A stretch of 64,000 bases of DNA from Amylostereum areolatum (taxonomy: Eukaryota > Basidiomycota > Agaricomycetes > Russulales > Stereaceae). Below, piece after piece: positions 17,932-28,146 of this stretch (positions within the stretch are counted from its first letter, which is position 1; the number at the start of each line of letters is the position of its first letter). A program made the position numbers and the translations under genes. The DNA lies in contig SAXG01000083.1 in assembly GCA_012932865.1 (NCBI GenBank), forward strand, positions 62,001-126,000. Direction: 5' to 3'. Below the pieces are notes generated by a model. The model was not told the DNA's origin. It saw only the letters and a list, made by a program, of their open reading frames with translations, and did not search any database.

Positions 17932-19688
17932 TCAGTGTTCCTGGACCGTAACTGATATCCGGACGGTCCGGGCGAGGGTGAGGGGGAAGAGTCTGTGGTC
18001 GAAGGGGATGGTAGGACCGAGATTGGGGGAAGTGAGGGGGAGCGTTCTTGCGACGGGGGCAGTCTCGGCGGAGATGGCCTCGCTTGCCGCATTTCCAGCA
18101 GCGTTTCCGCGGCTTCGAGGGAATCGCGTCCCACTCTTCCTGCGTCCACGTGGTCGGCTCGTTGCTCCATGGGTCCGAGGGATTCTCGGCTGCTTCCTTA
18201 GTCTCGTCGTCCTTCTCCGATCTGTCCGTCGAGCTGTCCGATTCGTCCGCTGAACTGTCCGACTCGTCCGTTAGGTTGAGTTCCTGTCTCCTGCGAGCGC
18301 GCTCCTCCATCATCCGATCGACTATCCTCTTGAGTTCTCTGAAGTTCTTCCTCACCCGATGTATCGGGGAGTCTGAACTCTCTGATCCGCTTGACTGGTC
18401 TTCCGTTGGGCTCGGTAGAATCATGTTTACGTCGCTGTGCGGTGACTCGGGGATCCTGGGCGACGGGATTTCGAGCGTAGTCGGGGTGCGGACGTGGGAA
18501 TGAGGGATAAGGGGCGTGGTTTCCGTGCCAAGGCATGGGAGTGTCGCTAGCAGATAGTGGGAATGGAGTTGGCGTTCTATGCACGGCGGGCAGCTGAGGA
18601 GGTGTCCTAGGTACCGGTCGCGGACTGCTGGCCGGTCGTCCGGTTGATTGTCCGGGCTCTGGAAGGACCAGGGACTGTCCCGATAGCTCTCTTGGCAGGG
18701 GCTGTCTGAACTGCTCTCCGGGTAATCCGTTTCTAACGATGGGAGGCTGGACGGGGTTAAGCTGGGTGATGTCGGGGATGGGTAAGGATCCTGGTGGCGT
18801 AGGGGCGGTGACGGGTCGTGGAGGGGCGTTAGGAAGGAACGGGGGTCTGGTGAGGGCGGATGCGATGGGATCGGGTCGAACAGTGTAGCCCGGGGAGATG
18901 TGATGTCCATGGAAGATAAGGTCGATGTCGGGGCCTTCCTTTGAAGACATATGGGGAACTCCAGTAGTTTCCATTCGTCTTCGGAGGATTTCTCCTTCGT
19001 AGGCGGCGCGGAAGGTGTGTCTTTCCCAGTTAAGCCAGTTAACTCTGAGTCCGACTTCAGTGAGGAACCTTCGGAGTTCTGCGACGTTGAGTATAGCCGC
19101 TGCGCTAGCTTCCTGAATCGTCGAAGGAGCTTGACCTCTCGTTCCTCCATTTCGGTCGAGAGCGTCAGGTACCTCAAGTCCAGCTGGTGGAGTTCTTCGT
19201 CGAGCATCTTGTTGTGGTCTTCCAGGATGCCCTGGACGTCGGCCGACTCCCTCCTGAGGTCGTCGATCCGCTGCCTGGCCTGTTCGATCGCTACTCCGGC
19301 TATCATGTGGGCTATCTGGTTCTCTAGGATCGGGGAATCGGGCGTTGGGACTTCCGTAGCTCCGGGCCACGGGGATTGCATTAGCACCTGTGAGGAATCC
19401 GGGTGCTTCAGTTAGGGTTCTTCTGTGTGCTTCTAAGCGGCTTACCCCTTGCTCTTCCGTCTGTTCTTCCGTCTGGTCCTGACCTAGACGGAGAAGGTAC
19501 TGACTTAATTGCAAGGATTGCTGCCGATCGAGCGATGAAGCAGTCTCCGCAGAGGGCGCGTTCCTGTTGAGAGTGGTGAACTCGGTTGCAGACGAGGCGG
19601 AGGTGGTCTTTCGTAAGCTTCGCCGTATTGTTCTGTTTCTTTGAATGGAATCAACAATGCTGCGTGGAATACTGGATGTATTTTCCAC
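17816..19688 (-). CDS. Accessory zinc-knuckle/coiled-coil protein 3' of gypsy pol
   Basis: Exon 1 (19688-19446, 81 codons) starts MENTSSIPRS within the end of pol in another frame. A clean 58-nt intron (19388-19445, GTAAGC...CTAAC...TCACAG) joins it in phase to exon 2 (19387-17816, 523 codons). Exon 2 has a coiled coil (IEQARQRIDDLRRES, EMEEREVKLLRRFRKL), a Pro/Ser-rich middle, an acidic stretch and a CX2CX4HX4C zinc knuckle (CWKCGKRGHLRRDC). It thus resembles a second Gag-like nucleic-acid-binding protein in the env position. A second long open frame overlaps it at 18198-19387 and also looks coding in its middle, so the real product may combine frames. The function is unknown. Confidence 0.5.
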
Positions 19689-22600
19689 TTCGTCGGTAGT
19701 TCTAGGCGGTAGGTTACCGGTCCTATAACCTTTTCGATTTTGAATGGGCCGAATCGTTTCGGTGCTAGCTTGGTTTTCGGGTATACCGTGTTAAGGTTTT
19801 TTCCGTCTAACCATACTTGGTCGCCTTGTTTGAGTTGATCTCTTAGCGTGAACGTTTGATCATGCTGCATTTTCATCAATTTAGCAGCTATTTCCAGACT
19901 TGCTTCCGCGTTGTCCCATGCGTCCTTAAAGTTTTTTATTCTTTCTTCGGCCGTCGGTATTCGCGGATCGGTTGGTATTGCCGGATTGAAAACCGGTTGA
20001 TACCCGTGTAGGAGTTCGAATGGGGAAGCTTTCGTAGCTGAATGTTGCCTTATGTTGTGTGCAAATTCTGCTTTTGGTAGGAGTTTCGCCCAATTCGTTT
20101 GATCTCCGTTGCAGAATGCTCGAAGATATTGTTCTAACTCTTGATTCACTCTTTCTGTTTCGCCATCTGTTTGGGGATGATACGCTGTACTGAGCGATGA
20201 AATAACTCCGAGGCTTTCGCAGATGGATTGGAATACTTTGGATGCGAATTGAGGACCTCGGTCCGATATCATTCTTTTCCATAGTCCAAATCGTCTGTAA
20301 ACGTTGTCGATCAGAAGGTCGGCTGTTTCTTCTGCATTGATCGTCTTTAGGCACGGTGTGAATACTGCGGTTTTGGTGAACCTATCGACGACTACGTTGA
20401 TCGAATCGAATCCGTTGGAGATCGGAAGATCTGTAATGAAATCTGATGTGATTGTTTCCCATGGTCGTTCTGGTATTTCCGTAGGTTGTAATGGGTGTTT
20501 CGCCGGATGCGTGACATTCTTCGTTGACTGGCATACGGGACATCCTTGAACATAATCTTTTACGAAGGAAATCATCTTTGGCCACCAAAAGTTTCTTTGT
20601 ACTAGTTCTAGAGTTTTCATTTCGCCTGGATGTCCAATTGTTTCTAGATCATGATGCGATTTTAGGATCATGCGCCTGAGTTCGAGATTCTGTGGTACAT
20701 AGATTTTTCCTTTTCTGATGATCAGATCGTTCTCGAAGTTCCAGTCTTCGATTCCTTTTGCGAGGGTGCGTGGTCCCGATCTTTTGATCGTATCTAACGC
20801 CGTCCAAACTTCATCATCTAGGTGAGAGAAGTTTCTTAGTTCTTTGAGAAGTTCTTTGTCTCCGACTGCTTCGACTGTTCCTCTTCCGGTGGCTCTAGCC
20901 CTGAAAACCGAAGGGTGAAGTAGGATGCGGTCGTCGTTGTCTGGAATATCTTCCTTATGATCTGGTCTTCTAGAGAGTCCATCTGCTTTGTTTGTACTTC
21001 CTGGTTTGTGTACCAGGGTGTAGTCGAAACGGGACAGATACAAGCTCCATCGTGCTTGTCGTCGATTGAGTTTCTGAGCTGTTGTGAAATATTCTAGATT
21101 TTTGTGATCTGTCCAGATTTCGACTTTGTGGTTCGCTCCTTCTAGATAGTGTCGCCAGTGTTCTAAGGCTTTCACTACTCCTAAGAGTTCTTTGTCGTAT
21201 ATCTCGTAATTCTGTTCCGCGGGAGATAGTGATTTGGATAGGTACGCGACCGGATGCCATCTTTCGATCTCGTCTGGCTGCGATAGGATGGCTCCGTACG
21301 CAAAGTCGGAGGCGTCACTTTCTATGCGGAATGGTTTGTTTTCATCGGGCATGATCAAGATCGGGGACGATGTGAATTCTTGTTTCAGTCTTTCGAAAGT
21401 ACGTTCACATTCGGCCGTCCAGTTCCATTCGTGGTCTTTCTTTGTGAGCTGGAATAGGGGTCTGGCGATCTTGGAATAGTCTTTGATGAAGTGTCGATAG
21501 AAATTTCCAAATCCGAGGAATGATTGGACTTCTTTTACTTTCCTCGGTGTGGGCCATTCGGCTAGCCCTTGGACTTTGACCGGATCCATCTGTACCTTGT
21601 TGTGCGTGATTATCACGCCTAGGTACTCGATCGATGGTTGTTCGAAGAAGCACTTCTCCGGTTTGAGGAATAGATCGTTCCGTTCTAGAAGTTGGAGGGC
21701 TTCTTTCATAAGTCTTCTATGTTCGTCGAGTGTTTCTGTAAATATCAGTATGTCATCCATATAGACCACTACTTTTCCGGTGTCTATTAATTCTTTGAAT
21801 AGTGCGTTCATCATTGCTTGGAATGTTGCGGGTGAGTTGGTTAGTCCGAAGAACATCACCATTGGTTCGAAAAGGCCTCTGTTTGTTTTGAATGCTGCTT
21901 TCCATTGATCTCCTTCCTTGATCCGAACATTGTTGTATCCCCATCGGAGATCGAGCTTTGAGAAGATTTTAGCGCCTTTTAATTTGTCGATGAGATCTGA
22001 AATGAGCGGTATCGGGTATTCGTTTTTGACCGTTATCGAGTTAAGATAGCGATAGTCCTGTACTGGTCGGAGAGATCCATCTTTCTTCTTGATAAAGAAG
22101 AAGGGTGACGATATCTCTGATTTTGATTCTCGGATGTACCCTTTTCGTAAATGTTCGTCTATGAATGTGTCCAGTTCCTTTCGTTCTGGTATCGTCATTG
22201 GGTATACTTTGCAATTTCGAGGTTTCCATCCTTCAGTCAGGTCTATCGCGTGATCCCAAGGTCTGCTGATTGGGAAGCGTTCTGACGCTTTCTTTTCGAA
22301 TACCTTCTGATACTGTTTGTAACTAGATGGAATCATCTCATCGAGTGTCTTCTTCTTCTCTCCTATGGCCGCTCTTTCTGCGAGTTCTTGTGCCTTGGTT
22401 GCTCTTGCTGTTATCCAGATACCGGGTTCGTTTGCTTCTTTTGCAATCGGCATTGTTTCTACGTCCGTTTTTCCATGGAACGTTCTGACTATCCTGATAT
22501 CGGCGAGATCGGAGTTGGATTCGGGATCTTCTTGTTCTTCTACCGTTGCGTGATGGTTGATCTTCTGTTCTTCGAATGATTGTAGAGAGTGTTCGTCTTT

Positions 22601-23158
22601 TCCTTGGACGATCATTGTTCTGCTGGTAGTGACGCACGTACCTGGACATGTCTGTAGTGTAATCTGTCTCTTTCTCCAATCAATATGAGGATTGTGTTTC
22701 TTGAGCCAAGGGGTTCCTAAGATTACTTCGTCTCCTCCCAGGGCTGTGACGAACAATCCTAAGTTTTCGCGGTGAATTTCTCCGTTGGTTCCTTCCATCG
22801 TCATTGGAAGGTACACTTTCTGTTTGATCTCTCCTAGAGTGTTCCTAGATCCATCAACGTTGTATATCGGTATTGGCTTCTTTAATTGGATCAGATTCAT
22901 CTTGTGTTTTCGTACGAAATCTGGATGGATCAGGGTGCTGCTTGCTCCGCTATCTAGCAGTGCCTTTGCGGCGGCTTTACGGAACTTTCCATGAAACGTA
23001 ACAGGTATATGAATTGATGGAGCGTGCGTTGCTCCATCTTGGTATGACCTTATATACACTGTTCTATTTACGTCATCTCTTGTGTCCTGCACAGGAGATC
23101 GATTTGAAAAGTTCATTGTCTGTGTCCTTTCAACAGCCGCGGTTGAAGGACGATTCAA
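19505..23158 (-). CDS. gypsy Pol polyprotein
   Basis: A 1217-codon frame in -1 relative to gag; there is no ATG near the start and it opens at the frameshift site. Domains in order: aspartic protease ALLDSGASSTL (about residue 69); reverse transcriptase (LDLRWGYNNV, FGLTNSPATF, YMDD at about 466-469); RNase H (ESDASDFAYGAIL); integrase with H-H-C-C finger (HPGEMKTLELV...CPVC); core D...D...E (TSDFITDLP, ISDRGPQFASK, ETERVNQELEQYL); and a GPY/F-like tail (RFGPFKIEKVIGPVTYRLEL). Integrase after RNase H marks Ty3/gypsy. No chromodomain follows; the C-terminus ends in a short basic tail. No internal stop or frameshift is seen. Confidence 0.93.
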   Translation of the reverse strand: MNRPSTAAVERTQTMNFSNRSPVQDTRDDVNRTVYIRSYQDGATHAPSIHIPVTFHGKFRKAAAKALLDSGASSTLIHPDFVRKHKMNLIQLKKPIPIYNVDGSRNTLGEIKQKVYLPMTMEGTNGEIHRENLGLFVTALGGDEVILGTPWLKKHNPHIDWRKRQITLQTCPGTCVTTSRTMIVQGKDEHSLQSFEEQKINHHATVEEQEDPESNSDLADIRIVRTFHGKTDVETMPIAKEANEPGIWITARATKAQELAERAAIGEKKKTLDEMIPSSYKQYQKVFEKKASERFPISRPWDHAIDLTEGWKPRNCKVYPMTIPERKELDTFIDEHLRKGYIRESKSEISSPFFFIKKKDGSLRPVQDYRYLNSITVKNEYPIPLISDLIDKLKGAKIFSKLDLRWGYNNVRIKEGDQWKAAFKTNRGLFEPMVMFFGLTNSPATFQAMMNALFKELIDTGKVVVYMDDILIFTETLDEHRRLMKEALQLLERNDLFLKPEKCFFEQPSIEYLGVIITHNKVQMDPVKVQGLAEWPTPRKVKEVQSFLGFGNFYRHFIKDYSKIARPLFQLTKKDHEWNWTAECERTFERLKQEFTSSPILIMPDENKPFRIESDASDFAYGAILSQPDEIERWHPVAYLSKSLSPAEQNYEIYDKELLGVVKALEHWRHYLEGANHKVEIWTDHKNLEYFTTAQKLNRRQARWSLYLSRFDYTLVHKPGSTNKADGLSRRPDHKEDIPDNDDRILLHPSVFRARATGRGTVEAVGDKELLKELRNFSHLDDEVWTALDTIKRSGPRTLAKGIEDWNFENDLIIRKGKIYVPQNLELRRMILKSHHDLETIGHPGEMKTLELVQRNFWWPKMISFVKDYVQGCPVCQSTKNVTHPAKHPLQPTEIPERPWETITSDFITDLPISNGFDSINVVVDRFTKTAVFTPCLKTINAEETADLLIDNVYRRFGLWKRMISDRGPQFASKVFQSICESLGVISSLSTAYHPQTDGETERVNQELEQYLRAFCNGDQTNWAKLLPKAEFAHNIRQHSATKASPFELLHGYQPVFNPAIPTDPRIPTAEERIKNFKDAWDNAEASLEIAAKLMKMQHDQTFTLRDQLKQGDQVWLDGKNLNTVYPKTKLAPKRFGPFKIEKVIGPVTYRLELPTKWKIHPVFHAALLIPFKETEQYGEAYERPPPPRLQPSSPLSTGTRPLRRLLHRSIGSNPCN
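23124..23151 (-). other. Stem-loop downstream of gag-pol shift site
   Basis: On the minus strand GTCCTTCAAC pairs with GTTGAAAGGAC (one bulged A) around a 7-nt loop. It begins 6 nt after the slippery heptamer, the spacing expected of a -1 frameshift stimulator. Confidence 0.7.
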
Positions 23159-23164
23159 AAACCC
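23155..23164 (-). other. -1 ribosomal frameshift site GGGTTTT plus gag stop
   Basis: In the gag frame the sequence reads CAG GGT TTT TGA. The heptamer G GGT TTT fits X XXY YYZ. Slipping back one base gives TTG AAT CGT, the first codons of the pol frame. The gag stop TGA is at 23155-23157. Confidence 0.75.
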
Positions 23165-25128
23165 TGATTGTCTTTGAACATGTTGGCAGTGCGTGCGAAC
23201 GTTTCACTGTCCATCTTATTCACAAGCTTGGTGATCTGATCAATCGGGGATTCTTCTTCTGTTAGATTCGCCGTTCGTGCATTGATCGTTGTTTGGGTAC
23301 GTTTCTCTGGGCAGTTCCTGGAGATATGTCCTAGCTTCCGGCGATAGAAGCATGATCCTGACTTCTGGAGCTCGGTACGTTCTTGCGGGGTAAGGCGTCT
23401 GAAGTTTCGGCCGTTGTTCCCTGTTTGTGCCGCTCTGGCGGTGGTCGCGTTTCCTTTATTCCCATTTCCTTTTCTGAATGGAATATATGTCTGTGGTTTC
23501 TTGTATAGGAGTGTGAGATCACTCGTTGGGTTCATTGGTCTCGTGTAATGTCGTTGGAACGCTTGCGCTTCTCTCCAGTTATTGTCAATGCGTAATGCGA
23601 GTTCGTACCATTCATCAATATCGTTCGAGATGTGGTCTCTTTTGAGGATCTCAACCACGATATCATTGCGCAGTCCTCTCTTGAATTGGTCGATCAGTGC
23701 CTTATGATCGTAGCCTGCTTCCATGGCGTAGTCCCTGAAGATTGTAATATAATCTTTGGTTTCCATAGTCCCTTGTTCTAGGCGCTGTATATTGAATCTA
23801 GCGTCTCTTCCTGGGTCTATTTCTCCGAAGGTTTCTAAGAAGGCGTCGCGGAATGCCGTCCATGGGAGGTATACTTCTGGATCTAGACCACGATCTCGTA
23901 TTTTATCGATCTTACTTATTAAGAGGGACGCCCAGTGGAGGGCTGGTCCATCGGTGAGATGCGAGAGTACAAAGGTTATCTTACGCATGTTGGCTGCATA
24001 CGCGTTGGGAAAGGCTATGAAGCGAAGTACGCATTGTTCTATGAACTTTGCTGCTTTCGCTCGATCTCTTCCGTCGTATACTCCCAGTGCGTTTAGTTTG
24101 AATCCTTTGTCCTTATCATCGGGTTTTGATCCGATTGTGCCTGTTCCTCCTGGTGGGGAATTCCCTGGTGGGTGTTTCGATTCTTTCGGAAGATCCGTGG
24201 TTGCTCCTCTTCCGAAGACGTAGTCTCTGACTTCTTTTCCCTTTTTGTTATCTTTTGATTGGTTGGAGAGTGATGGTGATGGTGGCGTTAGCGTTCTCCA
24301 TCCTATTGGGTCGGTCGTACCAAGTCCTAGGGGGAATCAAGTCTCATGTCTCGGTTTCGCGGGATCGGCTGGCGTTGGAGTTGCAGGCGTCTGGCGCGGT
24401 ACATTAGTCTCTCCAGGGGGGACATTGCTAAGTGTGGTGGCGGGGTTGGGTATCAAGGCGGCGGCGTCTCCCATTGTTGTGACGTTCTCGGGTTTTCCAA
24501 ATAGATTTCCTTGTCTTCCTCTTGTGGTTCCGAAAATGTCGTCAGGTGATTGGGATCTTGTTGGGTTCTCTGTATGTTCTTCCGTTTCTGCTGCGCTCGA
24601 TGGGCGGCTTTCTCGACTTCCTCCGGGATCGGACTTAATTTGGGGGTTTGATATAGTTCTCTTAGGTTCTGGCGCGGTTTCCTCTGGAGGTGGTGCGGCT
24701 GTTGCGGGTTCTTGAGGATGCTGGAGTTCGGTTCGAGGGTTCTGTGGTTCGGTTGTCGTATCGGCTGTGTCGGTATCGGGATTAAATTCCCAGTAGTCCT
24801 TAATATTCCCGGTGTAAGGCTTCTCTTCGACCTTTTGTGCATCCGGGATGAGGTCTTGAATAATCTGGGCGCTTCCAATGTGAATTGTCGTAGCTTCCGT
24901 CTTCCTTTTCTCTTTTGGATCTATCTTTGAAGTATTCTGCAGCTGGGGGAAGGTTGTATCTGTATATGGGTGGGTTCCACTGGTATGCGTATGTCCCTTT
25001 GCTTTCTTTCGCGACAAGGGCTCCGTCGTAGTAAAAAAGGAGATGATAGGGGTCGAATGTCCAGCGATGATCTTCGTTTCCGTTAGGGAATTCTCGACTG
25101 CAGTTTGATTGGAGTTGAGGGATCTCAA
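23155..25128 (-). pseudogene. gypsy gag, with in-frame stop
   Basis: One frame runs from about 25200 to 23155 with a single TGA at 24337-24339. The second half contains the Gag core (ALGVYDGRDRAKAAKF, KITFVLSHLTDGPALHWASL) and a zinc knuckle in which the second Cys is Arg (CFYRRKLGHISRNC). Near 24910-25100 a different frame carries convincing coding sequence (RWTFDPYHLLFYYDG, TYAYQWNPPIYRY), so the N-terminal part seems shifted by an indel or an unseen intron. No ATG is near the open 5' end. gag therefore appears broken in at least one place despite young LTRs. Confidence 0.65.
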
Positions 25129-25229
25129 AATCTGATGGTCTTTTTTCAGCGGGTTGTTCCGCTGACTCCGTGGTGGGTGTTTCGTTTGACGCTCTGCGCC
25201 AAACTGTAGGGTGAGCTAGTGTAGAGGAG

Positions 25230-25241
25230 AGCTCGTTCTAG
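25230..25241 (-). other. Putative self-primer binding site of gypsy element
   Basis: Next to the 5' LTR, on the minus strand, is CTAGAACGAGCT. Ten bases (AGAACGAGCT) are the exact complement of AGCTCGTTCT in the LTR at 25470-25479 (minus), about 34 nt after a TATA box. I do not recognise any match to a tRNA 3' end. Confidence 0.6.
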
Positions 25242-25778
25242 TGTTAAGGACGGTCCTTATCACATGACAAGCGGCTCAGGCTACAGTACTCTTATGCGTG
25301 AGAGGTGGGATCAGGTGATCCAGACGTCTCGGTTTATACGAAGGTAAAGGTCAATAAGCGAAGCAGTAAGTCTTCACGGAAGACTTAGGCGAGCTTATTA
25401 ACTTAGTTTGGATTCTCTTTAGTATGCTTAAGAGGAGGTTCTTATTAGAACAGTCCTGTATTTACAAAGAGAACGAGCTGAGGAATGGCTCGTTCGATGA
25501 GCCTCCTTTTATAAGAAAGGAGGTCGAGTAAATATATGTACATTGAGCGACGGTCGCATCAAGTATCTACGGGAATAAGACTGTGGCACCGTCGTGGCTA
25601 TGCCGTTGAGATGGTGACGATCTGTGGCACTGTCGTCGGGATGGTGACGATCTGTGGCACTGTCGTCGTCGCGTCGTTGAGACGGTTACGAACTGGGGCA
25701 TAGTCGTAATCCGTCGTTTAGCGACGTCCTTCCTAGTAATGGCAATGGAAAATGAAGTACCTTGGACAAGTTGTAACA
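25242..25778 (-). repeat. gypsy 5' LTR (sense = minus)
   Basis: 537 bp, about 99.6% identical to the 3' LTR. It contains the promoter elements described at 25505-25513. Confidence 0.93.
25505..25513 (-). promoter_or_regulatory. TATA box in gypsy LTR
   Basis: On the minus strand TATAAAAGG lies about 34 nt upstream of AGCTCGTTCT (25479-25470), the predicted 5' end of the RNA. A palindrome-like GGCTCATCGAACGAGCC lies between them. Confidence 0.6.
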
Positions 25779-25783
25779 GACGG

Positions 25784-25924
25784 AGCTCATCGACGATTGA
25801 AAGTTTTGTTAGTTGGTGTAGATCAATATGTATTTGTCTCCGGTGCTATGACTATCGTCAAACGAACGACTCCAGCTTGAAACGGGCGAGAAAAGGTCTG
25901 GTATTGTGCAAGGAAGTACGTACA
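25784..25924 (+). repeat. Left arm of inverted duplication (inner part)
   Basis: Continues the left arm beyond the gypsy insertion. It matches the reverse complement of 58058-58198, including the last codons and 3' flank of the F-box-like gene. Identity ends at GTACGTACA, inside a short dispersed repeat. Confidence 0.9.
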
Positions 25925-26262
25925 ATGAGACGTGAGCTCGAGCATAGTGTTCGGTTCTCGTTAGCCAGAGTTGCAGTGCCTCTCGCTTTCTCGAGGACAC
26001 GTTAGGGATGTGGTTTGTATGTTTCTCAAGAACGGAGACAAGATGAAGCTAAACTGCATCGCGAACGTCCATGACGACGGGAGTGAAGAACAAGATACGA
26101 TAAGACATGCCGATAAGAGTATCCCACAACATTTCCAAGGCTGCCGCAGCGTCCTCCTGCCCGTCGCCGAAGGCGATGTACGTCCAAGGTACCGAGTACG
26201 GCTGGCGGATGCAATGACTCGTTAGGTGGATGCTTTCATATATAAGTACGTGCTGTGGGATA

Positions 26263-26567
26263 CTACGTCCTGTAGTACATGTCTGATCGTAACACTCTCT
26301 GGGGGGCGTCCGAGATTCCTGGGTCTTCTACTGTCTTGTAGGACGTGAACACCTTTGAAGAATGTATCGATCATTATAGTCAGAAGAGAAGGACGAAGAC
26401 ACGGGACGCACGTCGATGTCTCGTGCCGACGCGCGGAAGGCCACACGCATGTCCACGTTCTCAGAGCCTTGGATGTCTCGATCCTCGATCGCTAGGAAAT
26501 TCCTGAGACTGCGCCAACGGACGGTGGTCGGCCGAAATCCAGGTGGATACACGCCTGCCTCTACCAT
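26263..26567 (-). CDS. 3' end of an unrecognised gene
   Basis: Two exons (26567-26412 and 26352-26263) join in phase across a 59-nt GTGCGT...TCAAAG intron with a TCTGAC branch. They encode ...VRWRSLRNFLAIEDRDIQGS and then VFTSYKTVEDPGISDAPQRV before a stop. An upstream acceptor (ATGGTAG) suggests more exons toward 27050, where another open frame (FDFPPRMLPALTNS) lies. No domain is recognised. Confidence 0.35.
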
Positions 26568-26569
26568 GG

Positions 26570-27712
26570 ACAGTCAGCAGTCAGCGTCTTGATAGGAGCA
26601 ACAAGAGGCAGATTCGACACGATTCCAACTACAGGAAGAGATTGATTAGGGGGGGGGGGTGTACGTGAGGGAAAAGAATGTACTCGCGCAAGGACTAAAA
26701 GATCGTTACGTTACCAGTCCGGGTTCTGGTACTCCATTCCACATCACTTTGATCAGATACACTAGAGCGCAGATAGGTCAAGGGGATTGAATGGTACTGT
26801 TGGTGAGAGCGGGCAGCATTCGTGGTGGAAAGTCAAAAGCCTGATAGAAGAGTATCCATGAATTGACCTCTAGACTCGGGTCACTGATCATAGCATGAGT
26901 GGATGTAGGCGCCAAGTTCGACCCAAAATGTACCTTGTCATGCTTCACCCAAAACAAAACTCTCGGAAGGGACTGGACGTAAGTGGGACTTGATTTGAAG
27001 ATCAACAGGATACGATTCCATGGAACCGGATATGTACACAGGACCTCCAAGTCTAAAAGCCCACTTGATCAGGTTGTTTGGCTGGAGTTGAATTCGAGAA
27101 AATACGCACAAGCAACATCAAGTGTATCTTCCGTGGTATGAAGCCCGCCTACGACTGGCCTTCTGCTTGCTGTTGCGTACCATATGGAGATCCTTGTCGA
27201 CCATCAGGCGGGTTGGAGCATGAAATGACAGGGAGGATGGTTCGTCTTGCGTGAGCGATTGAAATGACGAAGACGAGAGTTGGAGAAAAGCAAGTCGATG
27301 AGTGCCGTTGATGTCGGCAGTTGTCGTTGTCAAAATGAGAGTCGTGTCGGCAAAGGCCGGATGATCTGAAGACGAAACAGATAGCAGGCGATGGCGCGGC
27401 CAACGACCAGGTCTAAACTTGTTTCTATCTCTTGCCCAATCCCATGATCTTCCTTCCTAGCGTTGAACCCTCCTTCTTGGGCGACATCCTCGAGGTAAAT
27501 TTCCTCCTCGTCCTTCGCACGCCTTACCATTACGAAATTCCAGAATACCTCGCTGTCGCCGTCGTAAGGTTGCGAATCCGTCTAAGGATACTTACGATGG
27601 ACCAAACGAACGCCCACAAGCTTGGTGAAAACCCATGTGGGCGAGCAAGGACACGGGTGAGACGGAAGACGACCGGAAGAGTGGAGTTAGGGCATAGGGC
27701 GTGATGTTGCAT
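26570..27712 (-). other. Probable upstream exons, unresolved
   Basis: Several minus-strand frames look weakly coding (around 26778-27050, 27118-27333, 27330-27530 and 27530-27712), but I could not join them with confidence. A run of ten G lies at about 26649-26659. Confidence 0.2.
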
Positions 27713-28146
27713 CTGAAGTGCGGGGTGCGGTCATGGTTGGCGAAGATGTCAAGGGCCGCGTACGGGCGTACCGTAGGTGGCTGGGAAATCCTGGAAGGTG
27801 CATGGCTATGTCTGGATATCGAGTCGTTGAATTGGTCCCCTTTTGACAGTCGCGCTCTATGGTGGAGGTCCGAGAATGGCTGAGAAATCTCAGGTCAGGC
27901 CACTACAGATAATGTTCACATCTTTCAAATTTCGAGGCGCATGAATGAGGGCTCGGAAATAGTAATGCATCCTGCGTTCGTCATGGGCATCAGCCCCAAA
28001 GCCTCCACCGTCGCCACTCATGGGTTATCGCCTACAATGTGCTTCACGACTACGTACCCTGAATATGAGATGAACTGCCTTCCATCGCAACTTACCCAAG
28101 CTAGTCCCAGCTCTTACTGCATACCATACGCAAGCCGCCCGTCCTG

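Larger units (their letters stand above)
16041..25778 (-). mobile_element. Ty3/gypsy LTR retrotransposon with 3' accessory region
   Basis: This 9738-bp element has 537-bp LTRs at 16041-16577 and 25242-25778, with only two differences seen (near 16062/25263 and in CGTTGAGACGG/CGTTGAGATGG). TSD GACGG lies at 16036-16040 and 25779-25783. On the minus strand the order is 5' LTR, primer site, gag, -1 frameshift, pol (protease-RT-RNase H-integrase), accessory frames, purine tract and 3' LTR. It lies inside the left arm of the inverted duplication and is absent from the right arm, so it arrived after the duplication. gag looks damaged although the LTRs are nearly identical. Confidence 0.95.

Noticed and set aside
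18951..19415. 154-codon plus-strand frame
   Set aside because: Antisense shadow of the gypsy accessory protein.
26649..26659. Run of about ten G
   Set aside because: Simple homopolymer; no associated structure.
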